A stretch of DNA of 64,000 nucleotides from Bolinopsis microptera (GCF_026151205.1 NC_087084.1:8610394-8674393); one strand, 5' to 3'. Shown: positions 1 through 11,698, numbered from the stretch's first letter. Numbers and translations are program-made. Notes: generated by a model not told the origin, from the letters alone.

Positions 1-1611
1 CCGAGAAAGTGTGAGACAGTCTCCTCTCCGTCGCCGCATTTAGGACAAGCACTTGTGTCTGATTTGTGAATGGTGTGTAGGTGTTTGTTGAGGCCACAAT
101 GTCCCGTGATGAGGTGCACTGCAGTTCTGTAATTTTGTCTGTTGTTACTGAGTGTAGTGTTGAGATTTTTGATGATGTTGATGTTTTTATGTCCAAGTGT
201 CAGTTTAGTGTGTCTGGGACCATTAGTAATCCATGATTCTTGATTAAGTTTTGTGACTTTGTCGTTGATCAGGCGTTTAATGTAAGATTGTGGAATTGGG
301 CAATTCAAAGTGGATTCACTGGTTGTGCCATTTTTGGCCAGCTCGTCTGCTTTTTCATTACCCCACAATCCGATGTGTGCTGCTATCCATCTGATCTCTA
401 AGGTGTTAGTGGATCCGAGTGTATTGAGGGTGTCGTAGCATTCTCTAGTAGTTCTACTCCTCGTTGAAGTTGAGGTTATAGCTTGAATAGAGGAGAGACT
501 GTCTGACCATATGATGATATGTGTGTTTGTGTAAGTTGATAGATATTTACAAGCTTCGATGATGGCAGTGAGTTCTGTTTGATAAACGGTGCAATAATCA
601 GGAAGCTTGAATGATCTTTCATCTAGTGTAGTGTTGTTGTTGTCTGTGGTGATAATATAACCAGCCCCGCTACCTGAGTCTGTGCGTGACCCGTCTGTGT
701 AGCAGGTGATGGTTTCACTGGGGATGTTGTCGATGGTGTTTTGGAGTGAGCCTCTATATTCAATGTTGTCAGCTCCAGGAGTGGTGACCGTGAAGCTGCG
801 TTCAAGCATCATGGTTGGTATAGATAGGTCTCTCTCTGCTTTGGGTGGTATGTTGAGGTCTACCATGAATTGTTTGTTGATAGTGGTATGAGTTGTGATG
901 GTACCTTTTCTGGGGGCGATAGTTTCGAGGGTTAGGCTTCCATATGCTTGAAGCCTGGCTGTGCCCTTTGCTGCTTCACCTCTCAGGAAAAGTATGATAT
1001 CTGGAGTGTTAGTGAGGTGGTTCAGTGCGATGAAGGGAGTACTAGGCATGGCACCAGACATCATTCTCAATGCCAATGCCTGAACTCGTTTGAACCCTCT
1101 CGCGTTGGTGCCTGTTTGGGTTGCCCTAATCCATATACTACAGCAGTATGATAGAATAGGTCTGATTACAGCGGTGTACATCCATTTGCATGTTTTAGGG
1201 CTCATACCCCAAGTGGGGCCGACAGCTCTTCTACATTGCATAAGGGATGCCGTAGCTTTTTTGGTGGTATTGGTGATATGTTCATTGAAATTGAGCTTGC
1301 TGTCGAGGGTCACTCCTAGGAATTTGGCAGATTTGGATAGACCTATAGTGGTGTTACCCACCACCACAGGTCTAAGTGTCCATTTCTTATTCCAGGTAAA
1401 CATGACTATTTGTGTTTTGAGTGCGCTTATGGATAGATCTTTGGTTTGGCACCATTTTTCTATTGTGTTGATGGTTTTGCGTGTTCTGTTCCAGATGATG
1501 TCTAAATCATTCCCCTCCGCTAGAGAAAGCAGATCATCTGCAAAAGCTTGCAGATAACCTGGTATGTCTCTTGCGGTGTAGGCCAGGAGATCATCGACTA
1601 CTAGCATGAAT
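1..1611 (-). mobile_element. 5'-truncated LINE: RT C-terminal part plus RNase H, runs off the left edge
   Basis: One open frame on the minus strand runs from about 1611 to position 1 without a stop, so the 3' end lies outside the window. In order it shows the end of an RT palm with the catalytic motif AFADDLLSLA (near 1550), the thumb region, an RNase H domain with a CYTDGSRTDSGSGAGY start (near 690) and the late motif WIAAHIGLWGNEKADELA (near 355), and a cysteine motif CPKCGDGEETVSHFL close to position 10. This order is known from Jockey/I-group non-LTR retrotransposons. The N-terminal endonuclease and first RT motifs are missing; the frame stops where the duplicated transporter block begins (about 1612). 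The lack of stops suggests a young insertion. The family name is inferred, the domains are seen. Confidence 0.88.
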
Positions 1612-3497
1612 AACGAAAGCATGAATACTCCATAGTCTGTACGGTGACTTAGAATTCACAATGCGAAATGTGCAAGATTACCTTTAATTATAACCTTTGC
1701 AGGAATGACAACATGCCATCGGAGGACGATAGTGATCTTTGCTTGCCTTGGAATGTACGTCGTATTTATGACCCGGTTGTATCCCTCCGGATTTTATTTA
1801 GACTTCCTCAAAAAATCTGGCTTCAGTACCATAATAGGTGAGTGAGATTACATATTCAATTACAAATTTCCGAGCTTTTCCAGACATTAACATGTTCGCA
1901 TTATCTTTACCTGCAATTCCATGGAAATTGGAAGATGCATAGAGATAAAATTAAAATGATGTCCAAATATCACTGTTTTTTTTCAGGCACTGTTTCCATT
2001 TCTGCAGCTCTAATAACGTCGCCTGCTGGCCCATACATCTACAACTTTCTGCCAAAAACCATCAGAAACTCGTCCCTTTTCAAAAGATATTTGTGTGCGA
2101 GCCTTTTGAACCTGATCTGCTCCTCCATGATGGCTTTGATCAAAGTTTTCATTGATATGAACTCTGGTGCTTCAGTTATTTTCGGAACCATAGCAATACT
2201 GAGGGGTATTCAGGGGTTTTCAATGGGCATCATGCTTGTGTTAGTTCAGGTGAGGAATTATTTTATCTGCGGTCATCCATATTTTTTACCATTTAAATCG
2301 TGAACTGTGCCAAGGGCAGAGCATATGATTTACAGCTTTCAAAAATTGCCAACTTTAATGTATTTATTTTCTATATTGCAGATGTAGTTATCATTAATGT
2401 TTTTCAGGGAGAGGTTATAGATTTGTATCTTAAGGAAGATAAAAAGATGATGATCCTGATAAGCAGCTTCATACAGGTTGGGGTAGTCTTCGCAGCAATA
2501 TTAGGCACTGAGCTATTTGTAGCTGGTGGGTGGGTTTTAGTTGGTTTTGGTATAGCATCCTTCAACATCCTCCCTCTTTTAGCACTACTACCCCTAACAA
2601 ACATAGAGGCGAATAATAGTTGTGGACAAAAAGTAAATTCCACCGACAAGGAGTCCCAAAAATCGAAAGATGGAAGTGAGAGCATCTGCCCTCAACCAAT
2701 TTCGCTATGGTCACAAAAAATCGCATTTTACTTTCCTGATGTAGTCTTGCTCCTGAATAATGCAGTATGTGATCTCATAGCATATGTGCTTCCAGCGAGG
2801 ATCTTGTATTCCACCACAATTTCTCTTAATTCAGCCGTAAAAATTATGCGAATCTTTAGCACCGTCTCTCTTATTTCTGCTTTGACACTGAGCTTTATAG
2901 CAGGTAGAATTAAGAGGTTTAATTTCATAACCACTATGGCGATAGGAAACGTATTCTATCACATTGGAGCAGTAATGGCATTCGGAGCGACAACATGTGA
3001 TTTCAAATTCTTTGACTTCACCTACCAAGTGGTGATAGGATTAGTTCTTATGGGACTAGGGGAGGCTTGCCATGCTAATCTCTATACTCCTAGCAAGTTT
3101 TATCTTTACGAAAAGTGGAATTTGGACAACAGCGGCCTCGGGGAAAAGGCTGCCAAGATCTACAACGTTGTTCTTAGTGTTTCTTCAATTTTGGGGACTG
3201 TCGTATCAGCCCTGTCTTTGACAGAAGAGGGTGAAATTCCAACTATAGCTGTGTTATCCGGATTTGGTGTGTTTTTAACGTTGGGACTATTTCTCTGTAA
3301 CCTGGTTAAATAGGTTTGGAGAACTTTTCGTTTCATAGACACTTTTAAAGAATTTGGTTTTATTTCATCCGGTAATTAATCTTAAAAGATTATACGCATT
3401 ATATTTCATTATATTTCATTGTATTTTAATTCCAGGATAAATTATTATTTAGCATGATTACTATTAGTATTACATCACAAGATTTCATTGTAAAAAC
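1612..3497 (+). repeat. Segmental duplication, copy 1 (transporter block)
   Basis: This block matches 17237-19137 in the same orientation at high identity, with small indels, through exons, introns and about 180 bases of 3' flank. The left limit is sharp: both copies become alike at an ACGAAAGCATGAATAC sequence, and what precedes it is a LINE here but upstream gene exons in the other copy. Confidence 0.9.
1705..3313 (+). CDS. MFS-type membrane transporter, copy 1 (lacks upstream exons)
   Basis: Three exons join in frame: 1703/1705-1837, 1987-2249 and 2408-3313, with GTGAGT and GTGAGG donors and CAG acceptors, giving about 433 residues from the ATG at 1705. Twelve hydrophobic segments are visible, TM1 being IVIFACLGMYVVFMTRLY, with a polar central loop (STDKESQKSKDG region) between TM6 and TM7, the layout of the major facilitator superfamily. 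Substrate and subfamily cannot be told. The ATG follows directly after a splice acceptor (TTTGCAG at 1696-1702) that in the second copy joins acidic upstream exons; here those exons are gone, so this copy may start at 1705, use a new promoter, or be non-functional. No stop or frameshift is seen. About 94-95% amino-acid identity to copy 2 over exon 3, by eye. Confidence 0.8.
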
Positions 3498-4309
3498 TCA
3501 AAATCCACTCGTTTTCATAATCACCACACTCTATAATAAATTCAGGATAATGAAAATAAAGACGTATTCTAGAATGTAATAATGATAATAAAATAACGTG
3601 GTTCTGGTTCATGGCTGCAAAATTGCTCAGAAATTGTTCACTATAGACCTAAAAATATATTGCCACTTTTTCTCCTAAAATGGATTCCTTTCAATTTGCA
3701 ATTTTTATATTTCAGCCACCCGCCGCACCTAAACGTTGCCTCTGTGCAGGGTCTGTGCTACCAAGGCGTCACTAAAAATTCCTAAGAAAAAGGTTTATCT
3801 CTCCATATGTTGAGAATACTGACACTTTAATACCACCAGTTGCAGCAACGTGCAAACTACGCCCCGATTTGGAAACCCTGCAGCCGTTCAGCTGCAGTAC
3901 AAACGGTTCTGCAGGAAATCAAATCTATTATTTCTCCATATTAATATAAGCAGCTGATTACAACATGATAAACTTAACTTACTCTTACTGTGGTCATTAG
4001 GGACTGATAATTTGTATCGGTGCAAAAAAAGGCTTCGAAGAGACTGTTTTTAAATAGCACCATAAGTGCTGCCTCAAGGTCAGAAGTTGTTACAAATCCG
4101 TATCTTAATTATCGTCACCAACTAATGTAGGTCTACTTTCAACGTGATTGTGAGAGGTTCACCTAATTAAAATGAGCGCACGATCGCCCCAAAAAAAGTC
4201 AACGCCACCAAAGCCTCGTATTTGATGACATAGAGTTTATTATTGAATTCTTTGCTAACTTTGATTTTAGTGGATTTTTTTCCCTACTCTTGCCGAATGT
4301 CAAACACCA
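3498..4309. other. No gene recognised
   Basis: AT-rich sequence after the transporter. It contains an ATTCTTTGCTAACTTTGATT block (about 4248) that recurs near 5378. No exon or RNA gene was recognised. Confidence 0.5.
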
Positions 4310-4923
4310 ATGGGTAGCAAAAGATTCACCCCTCATGTCATATTAAAATCGATCAAAACGTATTTCAAAGAGTCTTGGAACTTGTACATTAACTCTTCTC
4401 AGAAACTAGATTTTTACCGCAATCTAAAATCAAGCTTTGGGAAAGAGTGTTACCTAGATCACGTGATTAGGTATAACGACAGGGTAAATACCACCAGACT
4501 CCGCATAAGTGCACACCGAGTCACCGACTGGAGGACGAATTAGGTAGATATAACAAGACTCCTCGTGAAGATCGAATATGCACATGGTACAATATTATCT
4601 TTAGCGCCCATATTGTCGAAAACGAAGAACAACTCTTAAACCATTGTGATATCAACGCTGTCGCTAGACGGAACATCCTAAATAAGATCAACATGGTGGC
4701 ATCGAAGTCGAGCGACAGCACCTCAAACTCAACAATTCACAGCATATCTCCTGATACATACCTAGTCAAACTCATCTCCAATCATAATGATTTCTTTACA
4801 TCACTGATTTACGAGTGCCAGATACATCTTTCGAGAATTGTCGCCAGGTACATCACCAACTGTTTCAACAACCGTAAAATGTTCTTGGAGTCAATAAACG
4901 TCGATTCTTGCCGTAACACGTAA
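4310..4923 (+). mobile_element. LINE C-terminal remnant
   Basis: Two frames, 4310-4543 and 4693-4923, belong together once one frameshift and stop near 4540 are allowed. The text YRNLKSSFGKECYLDHVI followed by TTRLRISAHRVTDW is the conserved post-RT region of a LINE group whose zinc motif follows downstream. The fragment at 6460-7420 on the other strand carries the same motif order, with RISAHDLHIEKGRY. Truncated at both ends and inactive. Confidence 0.65.
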
Positions 4924-5030
4924 CCAACGTTCCGCGTCATAAACGTACATCTACAACATTTCTCAACACTACTCTTTGAGCACCGTTGCCTACAAAACTA
5001 CATTCATCGAGCAAGGGTACCCTATGCGGC

Positions 5031-5081
5031 CCTTTGTTATATCGTCATTTGCATAGTATGCAAATGGCGATATAACAAAGG
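5031..5081. repeat. Near-perfect hairpin, 24-bp arms
   Basis: Arm 5031-5054 (CCTTTGTTATATCG, one base, CATTTGCAT) pairs with 5058-5081 with one mismatch around a 3-base AGT loop. It may be a foldback scrap or a cruciform site. No flanking gene needs it as a terminator. Confidence 0.85.
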
Positions 5082-5423
5082 CTATCAAATAAAAGATTCA
5101 ATATAGTCAAATTCTATTTATATTTGTGAATACTAGTATTATCACTATGGAGAGGAGCGAGTTATAATATTATTATAGTTATTATCTTGACCGTTGCTGT
5201 TGTAACTTAAGATTTATAATTTGTATTCCTTGTATTCCACCCCGAAACTGTATAACACCATCACAACACGTACTGTTTAAATCCGGTGTGGTATATCATG
5301 CCTTTGACCCTAATCTTGTACACAAATTCTCTCTGTCCACGTTCCATCCTCGTAATCTCGATACACTCCTTTATTATTCAATTCTTTGCTAACTTTGATT
5401 TTAGTGGATTTTTAAGTAGGAAT

Positions 5424-5490
5424 ATGAGTACAGAGAAAGTTGATCTTTCAGAACAATGTCGACTTTTAAAAGATGATCCGCCATTTTATG
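5424..5490 (+). CDS. Possible first coding exon, unidentified
   Basis: An ATG opens 22 codons with ordinary protein composition (MSTEKVDLSEQCRLLKDDPP is its start) and meets a plausible donor, TATG/GTAGGT, at 5490/5491. No second exon was found to the right, and the sequence just upstream is itself a repeated block also present near 4248. It could be a lost gene start or chance. Confidence 0.22.
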
Positions 5491-5615
5491 GTAGGTAGTA
5501 AATTAATACAGCATGCCTTTAATATATTCTGAACTGCGGAAATAGTTAGGTAGTAAAAACAGCTTGTCTTTAACAATTAACATATTAAAGTTAATATATT
5601 CTGTTTTAATATTAT

Positions 5616-5895
5616 TAGCAGGAACCCGTCTATCCCTAAAGTGGTGTCAAGAGACAAGAGACTCAAATAAATATTACCTATCTAATTCGCGGTTTTGAAA
5701 CCACATGGGGGTTCAAATTTTGGGCATTAAATTCTTATTCCTTGACCAATTATTTATTTTTTTATGCTGATTTGAACCAGTCAAAAAAGTTTAAATTGTA
5801 TATCTTTTACGGTTTTTGCAGAAAGTCTTGTTAAAGTTGATGCCGTGGTGTCAGTAAAATGGTACGGATATATGTCGTCTCGATTTATATAAAAC
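5616..5895 (+). repeat. Dispersed repeat, copy 1 (GCAGGAACCCGTCT family)
   Basis: The block starts TAGCAGGAACCCGTCTA and ends near CGATTTATATAAAACTAG. It recurs at 8257-8567, and shorter pieces lie near 6293 and around 7447-7466 plus 7861 onward. A short inner inverted match (GTGTCAAG against TTTTGACACCAC, clearest in copy 2) suggests a MITE-like element. No protein coding seen. Confidence 0.7.
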
Positions 5896-6459
5896 TAGAA
5901 AGCCCGTGATCACAGGGAGGTCGCTAATAGTATTCTTCGGTAGTCAGTTTTTACAGCATCAACAAATATCCATCACAACCGAAGATACAGACAATTAAAA
6001 TATAGCTCGCACTGAACACCACGTAATAACAAAAAAACGATCAAAATGCCCCTCTCAATTCTCAAATCATTGCACGTGCAAGTGCACTTTTAACACCGTT
6101 ACCATGGTTGCTATTTCTCGTCGGATTTGCACGTGGGCGGTCATACATACATACAGACAGAAAGAATCTTTTGAATTATAAGTAAGATATATATATTAAA
6201 TATGAAAAAATGGAGTGATTTTCTAATTTTATCTCATAAATTAGAGCCATTTAAAATCCACACATTATTTTCAACTCACCCTGCAGTAAGATTAGCAGGA
6301 ACCCCTCTAACTCTAAAGTGGATTACACAGGATTACACAGGATTTACACAGGATTAAAATTAAATTATAGATCCATTATCATGGACCGTCATAATTGTAC
6401 AGAGATTAATGAAAACATTCATCTTTCCTTGAAGTCAGGGCCAGGGTTATCCTTAAATC
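5896..6459. repeat. Non-coding; partial dispersed-repeat copy and short tandem repeat
   Basis: Contains a truncated member of the GCAGGAACCC family from about 6293 and three tandem copies of a GGATTACACA-type 10-11 base unit at about 6325-6356. No gene seen. Confidence 0.55.
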
Positions 6460-7420
6460 TTAATTATGACTAATTCGCGAGGTTCTCACCAAATTGATAG
6501 TAAAATTGTTTAAGTTTCGTGCATTTGAATTACGTTGACGCATATCTTCGGTGAAGCTATTTCGCTCTTCGGAGCAGCGAAGGAAATAAGTGCACACACA
6601 ATTGACAGCATAGGAGCGCCTTTCTTGAAATTGAATATACTGTGGGGTGTTTGGTCGAATATTAAGTGAACGGTGGCAGTGAATATGGAGGCTCTGGTGA
6701 TTTTGAGGAATTACAGTTGAGTTAGGAGACAAAATTTCCATAAGATGGACTTTGAGATTTGTTTCATTGATATTGTTTGAGTCGGTGATTTCAGTGCTTA
6801 TTTCAATGAGTGGCATTTGAGAGAGATTTTTGACTAATTTCGACCTCTGTTTTGAATACAAGTCACATATGTAAAGAACATGTGACTCGTCTTCGATGGT
6901 CTCAACGCCCATACTTGATTGACACCACGCACATAGTCTTTGCTCACGGGGTGTGTTGGAGTATCTGCCTTTTTCAATATGGAGATCATGGGCGCTGATT
7001 CTAAGTTTTGTGGTGCTATAACGACGAGAGAAGCCTTTGCATAAGTGTAAGTAGGGCTCTCGTTTAAAGGTGTGTTTGATTGAGTGATAGAATGAGAGTT
7101 TAGAAGAAGTAGATTTCTGATATTCCCAACATTTTTTGAATTGATTGGTTAGAGCTTCGATGATGTTAGGAATTCTATACTTTTTGCTGCATAGTGGTTT
7201 GATACATTGACTGAAATTTGACTGATTTTTGAGGGAGTCTTTTAAAAAATTGTGATCACTTACAGGGTTGGGCTTGGCTTTGTTGACTGCATTTTTATTG
7301 AGAGTTCGGTGCGCGGTTACGTGATCTAGTTTGTAAATTTCATCTAGTTCAAGGAGTGGTTTTATGTATCGATACCAAGGTAAGTTTAGTGATTTTTGTT
7401 CTTTTACGGCTGCAGTAACA
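6460..7420 (-). mobile_element. LINE C-terminal remnant
   Basis: On the minus strand the frame from about 7110 to 6460 reads LSFYHSIKHTFKREPYLHL, then TTKLRISAHDLHIEKGRY, then a zinc motif CAWCQSSMG ... HVLYICDLY and a basic tail to a stop at 6460. This is the post-RT C-terminus of the LINE group also seen at 4310-4923. Sequence up to about 7420 is degraded continuation. No RT core remains here. Confidence 0.7.
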
Positions 7421-7466
7421 AACGAATTCGACTTTGATTTTGTATTTAGCCTAAAGTGGTGTCAAG

Positions 7467-7860
7467 CAAGGTTGTTAAATACGTCAAATTTTCGTGAAAG
7501 AATACGACGTATTCGGTTCTAATAAAGAATACGTCATAATACGCCGTAATACGGTAATTTCTATGGATTGTTAAATACGTCCACGAATACGCCATAATAC
7601 GCCGTACTAATACGCTGATTTGTCAAAATTCAACACTACAGCTGCGCTCCACCCTCATCATCGATCATGCATTAAAGGAGTGCAGTTATACATGATAACT
7701 TAAATTTGTAATCAAATTTCATGGATATTCCGATAAGCTAACATTTTTTGCGAAATTAATGTTAGCTTATCGAAATTTTCGTAATACGTCAATTTTCGAG
7801 GATTAATACGTATTCGTATTCCAATACGTATTCCCTCCTAATACGTATTTAACAACCTTG
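7467..7860. mobile_element. MITE, 394 bp, hAT-type 8-bp target duplication
   Basis: Terminal inverted repeats CAAGGTTGTTAAATACGT (7467-7484) and its exact complement (7843-7860). The flanks are GTGTCAAG at 7459-7466 and again at 7861-7868, an exact 8-bp target duplication. The target was a member of the GCAGGAACCC repeat family, whose undisturbed copies at 5616 and 8257 confirm the empty site. The interior is packed with AATACGTAT-like motifs in both directions and codes for nothing. The 8-bp duplication points to a hAT transposase in trans. Confidence 0.92.
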
Positions 7861-8256
7861 GTGTCAAGAGACAACAACCACTATGGCCAGTTCTCGAGCG
7901 TTTCATTAAAATCAAGCGTGTCTCTTTAACTCGGCATCAATATTGATGCTGTTAATTCTTTAATTGGGATAAGTCAACAGTACTAATTGACTAACGTCAC
8001 TGTCGTCAGATAACATCCAGACGTGGGAATAATATTCCCGGAATATTCACCATGGCCACTAAATAACAACCATGGCCACTAAATAACAACCGATCGAATA
8101 GTTGAATAATTGGAATAATATTCGATATAATTGTAAAGATTATCTTTTGTGGGGACCGAGGGCTCATCGTCCGAGTATGAAGCAGACACTCCTAATCACT
8201 ATGTTCGTAGAAATATTTCCTTTACCCTCATGAGCTGTTGTCCGTATTATATAGAC

Positions 8257-8567
8257 TAGCAGGAACCCGTCTAACCCTAAAGTGGTGTCAAGACTCGAGA
8301 GACTAAAATAATTATTACCTATTTAATTCGCGTTTTTGACACCACTTGGGAGTCCAAATTTTGGGCACTAAAATTATTATTCCTTGGCCAATTTTTTATT
8401 TTTTCATGCTGATTTGAAGGCCATTAAAGCATTTAACCCAGTCAAAAAAGTTTCAGTTGTATATCTTTTACGGTTTTTGCGGAAAGTTGCGTTAAAGTTG
8501 ATGCGGTGGTGTCAGTAAAATGGCACAGATATATATATATATCGTCTCGCTTTATATATAGTAAGAT
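8257..8567 (+). repeat. Dispersed repeat, copy 2 (GCAGGAACCCGTCT family)
   Basis: Second long copy of the block at 5616-5895, ending in a TATA-rich stretch. Differences are scattered substitutions plus one extra stretch around 8400-8435. No coding sequence. Confidence 0.7.
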
Positions 8568-8649
8568 TGTCTTAACAATTGATCAATATTCTCATGGTTC
8601 CAAATCTAATGATTCAATGTCACTTAACAAACCTTGATTACGTAATATA

Positions 8650-8718
8650 GGGGGGGGGGGGGGGGGGGGGGGGGGGGTTCGGTCTTGATTACGGTTGATT
8701 ACGGAGGGGGGGGGGGGG
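8650..8718. repeat. Poly(G) tracts
   Basis: An uninterrupted run of 38 G at 8650-8687, then a 13-G run at 8706-8718. Flanking text (TTGATTACG) is partly duplicated between them. The run length may be unreliable because of sequencing and polymerase slippage. Confidence 0.9.
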
Positions 8719-8925
8719 TAAAAATTGCCAAAATATTGATTACGTAATATGTGAGCGACCGCTATCGAGAATTACTCCGACCAAAAATTTTCCAAGTCGA
8801 AATTTTTTCAAAGATTTTCTGGAAACTACGTTTGTTCATGTTTCATGCAACCCTGATCATTATCAGCTTCTGAAGTCCGTACATACATTCGGAAGGCTGT
8901 GGATGTGGTTCCATATACTTATAAG

Positions 8926-8929
8926 TAAT
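8926..8929. repeat. 4-bp target duplication (left) of LTR element 1
   Basis: TAAT directly before the left LTR equals TAAT at 16658-16661 directly after the right LTR. Confidence 0.85.
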
Positions 8930-10297
8930 TGTAAGCAGTCGACACTTGCTTCCCGGTTCGAAGTTTATTTGCATTTAATTAAGGGTTTGGACAATGGAAA
9001 CGAGCGTGATAATAAAGGGTAAACCAAGTTAAACTATGAAACAATACAATGAATAATTCGACAACCTCTACTTCAAATCCTAATTAACCAGACTCGTATC
9101 GCCCATAAACGCTCAGCGATCTAGTGCTGCAACATAAAACACGGATAGCACGGTCAACTCGCCTTGACCGTGCCTAATCTAGGTGCCCTGAAGTAACCAC
9201 TGTCGATTCTAAACCTCTAACGACACGTTCCATCCGTGCTCACCAGGCCCCAACCATAACTGGTCCTGGTCCCTTACACTAGTCTGGTATCAACCATGAC
9301 CCTCTATCGAATAGGGTGAGAATGCAAACAAGGGGTATAATAAAGGTGCCCAAGGTACTTAACTGAACAATGAATAATCGAATATTTGCTCAACCAACGC
9401 TTAGTCACTTAGACTCATATTGCCTCAAATGCTGAGCAACAAATTCCTAATTGCTCCGATTCATACTGCCTCAAATATTACGCAACCTACTTCCTGCCGT
9501 TAATCCTACTCTTAATCTAGCTTTACCTATCTGAGTCAACCATTGCTGACTCTCGCTCTGCCAGAGCCCAGTGTTGTCAAGACATCCCCTGGTGTCGGCC
9601 GCAACCAAGCCTGATAACAGTAATTACGTAATGCTCCACTATTCTACGGCCGCCAATCTTATACTTACCACTATAACCATCTACCTAACTAAACGACCTA
9701 ACCTTAACAGGTTCTAGCTCCTACTCTTAGTCTAGCTTTACCTATCTAAGTCAACCAGCGCTGACTCCCGCTCTGCCAGAGCCCAGTGTTGTCAAGACAT
9801 CCCCTGGTGTCGGCCACAACCAAGCCTGATAACAGTAATTACGTAATGCTCCACTATTCTACGGCCGCCAATCTTATACTTACCACTATAACCATCTACC
9901 TAACTAAACGACCTAACCTTAACAGGTTCTAGCTACAGAACCTGCCCGGTATCAAAATGACCCCCCTCTCGATCGGGTAAACTGGCACTCCGCTATCTCC
10001 AAAAACTAACCCTATTTTCCTCCCGGGCTCTGATAGTCTAAACAATCTACCATTTCCCGGGAATTGCAAACTGTCCTGTCGATAGCCACAACATAGTAAC
10101 ACGTAACCTCGTACTGACCTAAACATATGTTAAACTGACCTCTCTGCACTTAAACTGCAATAACTGTCGTATACAAATATATGCCCAAAATACTACCGTC
10201 ACATACTGGACACCACGACCGCCTTATTATAATCATTACACTACCTACATATTACCCAATATTACCCTAAATTCATCTCAATTAATCACGGTTTACA
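8930..10297 (-). repeat. LTR of element 1 (3' LTR in element orientation)
   Basis: 1368 bp, TGTAAGCAG...GGTTTACA. It contains an inner 215-bp tandem duplication (9506-9720 and 9721-9934). The last bases of the LTR and the adjoining interior are also repeated about 97 bp further on (10291-10360 against 10388-10462), so the boundary region itself has been duplicated. Confidence 0.93.
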
Positions 10298-10589
10298 CAA
10301 CTTTACAAAATATGTTCTTTCTTAGAACCTTACTATACTGGTACAATAATTTAATGGAAAATCTCTTACTATAGACCATATCTCTTGCCCGATCACAGCT
10401 TACACAACTTTACAAAATATGTTCTTTCTTAGAACCCTACTATACTGGTACAATAATTTAATAAAGTTTCACAATAGCCAAACTTAACGGCTTACTTTAT
10501 CTGTCCATTTTCTCTTTCGTCTCTTCTTATCCCCGTCTCATTCTTCGTTGCGAACATCCTCATCTGGATCCGGTCCCGAGTCTCCGTTC

Positions 10590-10815
10590 GTTGTTCAACA
10601 TATCTTCTTCTGGCTCTCGCTCCAGGTCTCCGCTCCTCGTTCTGAATATTTTCCTCTGGATCCCGTTCCACGTCTCTTGTCTCCTTCCAGATATCTTCTT
10701 CTGGATCTCGTTCCCTGTCTCTTTTCTCCTTCCAGATATCTTCTTTTGGATCTCGTTTCATGTCTCTTTTCTCCTTCCAGATATCTCCTTCTGGATCTCG
10801 TTCGATGTCTCTGTT
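10590..10815. repeat. Minisatellite, ~45-bp unit, inside LTR element 1
   Basis: About five copies of a pyrimidine-rich unit containing CCAGATATCTTCTTCTGGAT. Open frames across it are by-products of a unit length divisible by three. It occupies the place where the polymerase gene would be expected. Confidence 0.85.
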
Positions 10816-11204
10816 CAGAATACAAGTTGATGTACTACGCATCTCAATCCGTGGGTTTAGTGTCACTGTCTCTCTTGTACTCCAGGTATGTTAACCATCT
10901 TCTCCTCACCGCCCCTGTTGGGTGATACTCTCCGATAGTTATTTATTAAGACTTTGTTTTAATTTTCATTTCAATATCGACAGTTCTTTCAGTTCCAAGT
11001 AATTTCTGATTTATCTGATTTTTTGTGATCAATGATATTGCACTGTTATTTCGATATAACTACTGTTATATAAATCTCATGACTCATTCTGACTGTTATA
11101 TAAATTTTGTGACTCATCCTGACTCTGTATCTCCTTCCAGCCTATCCGCATTCTCCCGTAACTCGTAACCCGTAACTCGTCTCCGACCCGTCTCGTCTCC
11201 GACC

Positions 11205-11625
11205 ACTCTGTGTCTCCATTTATCAGCTCTCGTCTCCGAACCGTCTGTGTCTCCATTCATCAGCTCTCGTCTCCGACCCGTCTATGTCTCCATTTATCAG
11301 CTCACGCCTCCGACTCGTCTGTGTCTCCATTCATCAGCTCTCTGTGTCTCAATTTATCAGCTCTCGTCTCCGATCACTCTGTGTCTCCATCTATCAGCTC
11401 TCTGTGTCTCCATTTATCAGCTCTCGTCTCCGACCACTCTGTGTCTCCATTTATCAGCTCTCTGTGTCTCCATTTATCAGTTCTCGCCTCCGATCACTCT
11501 GTGTCTCCATTTATCAGCTCTCTGTGTCTCCATTTATCAGCTCTCGTCTCCGACCCCTCTGTGTCTCTATTTATCAGCCTTCGTCTCCGACCCGTCTATG
11601 TCTCCATTTATCAGCTCACGTCTTA
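11205..11625. repeat. Minisatellite, 37-38-bp and 21-bp units, inside LTR element 1
   Basis: Alternating units built on TCTCCATTTATCAGCTCTC and CGTCTCCGACCACTCTGTG, roughly eleven in all. Three overlapping frames are open through it, a sign of repeat structure rather than coding. Confidence 0.88.
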
Positions 11626-11698
11626 CTGAAGAGTGAAGGTGATCCCCTGACCATCTGTATATAACGTAAACTTTTTGCCGTATAGATAGTATCTCAAC

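Noticed and set aside
2300-2407. Upstream extension of the last transporter exon to an earlier start
   Set aside because: Lies in the intron; joining the CAG acceptor at 2407 to exon 1987-2249 gives the continuous MFS protein, and copy 2 has the same layout.
9929-10126. 65-codon minus-strand frame, repeated at 16289-16486
   Set aside because: Part of the LTR of element 1; no protein-like features.
11210-11664. Three overlapping frames of about 130 codons
   Set aside because: They cross a minisatellite in three phases at once, which coding sequence would not do.
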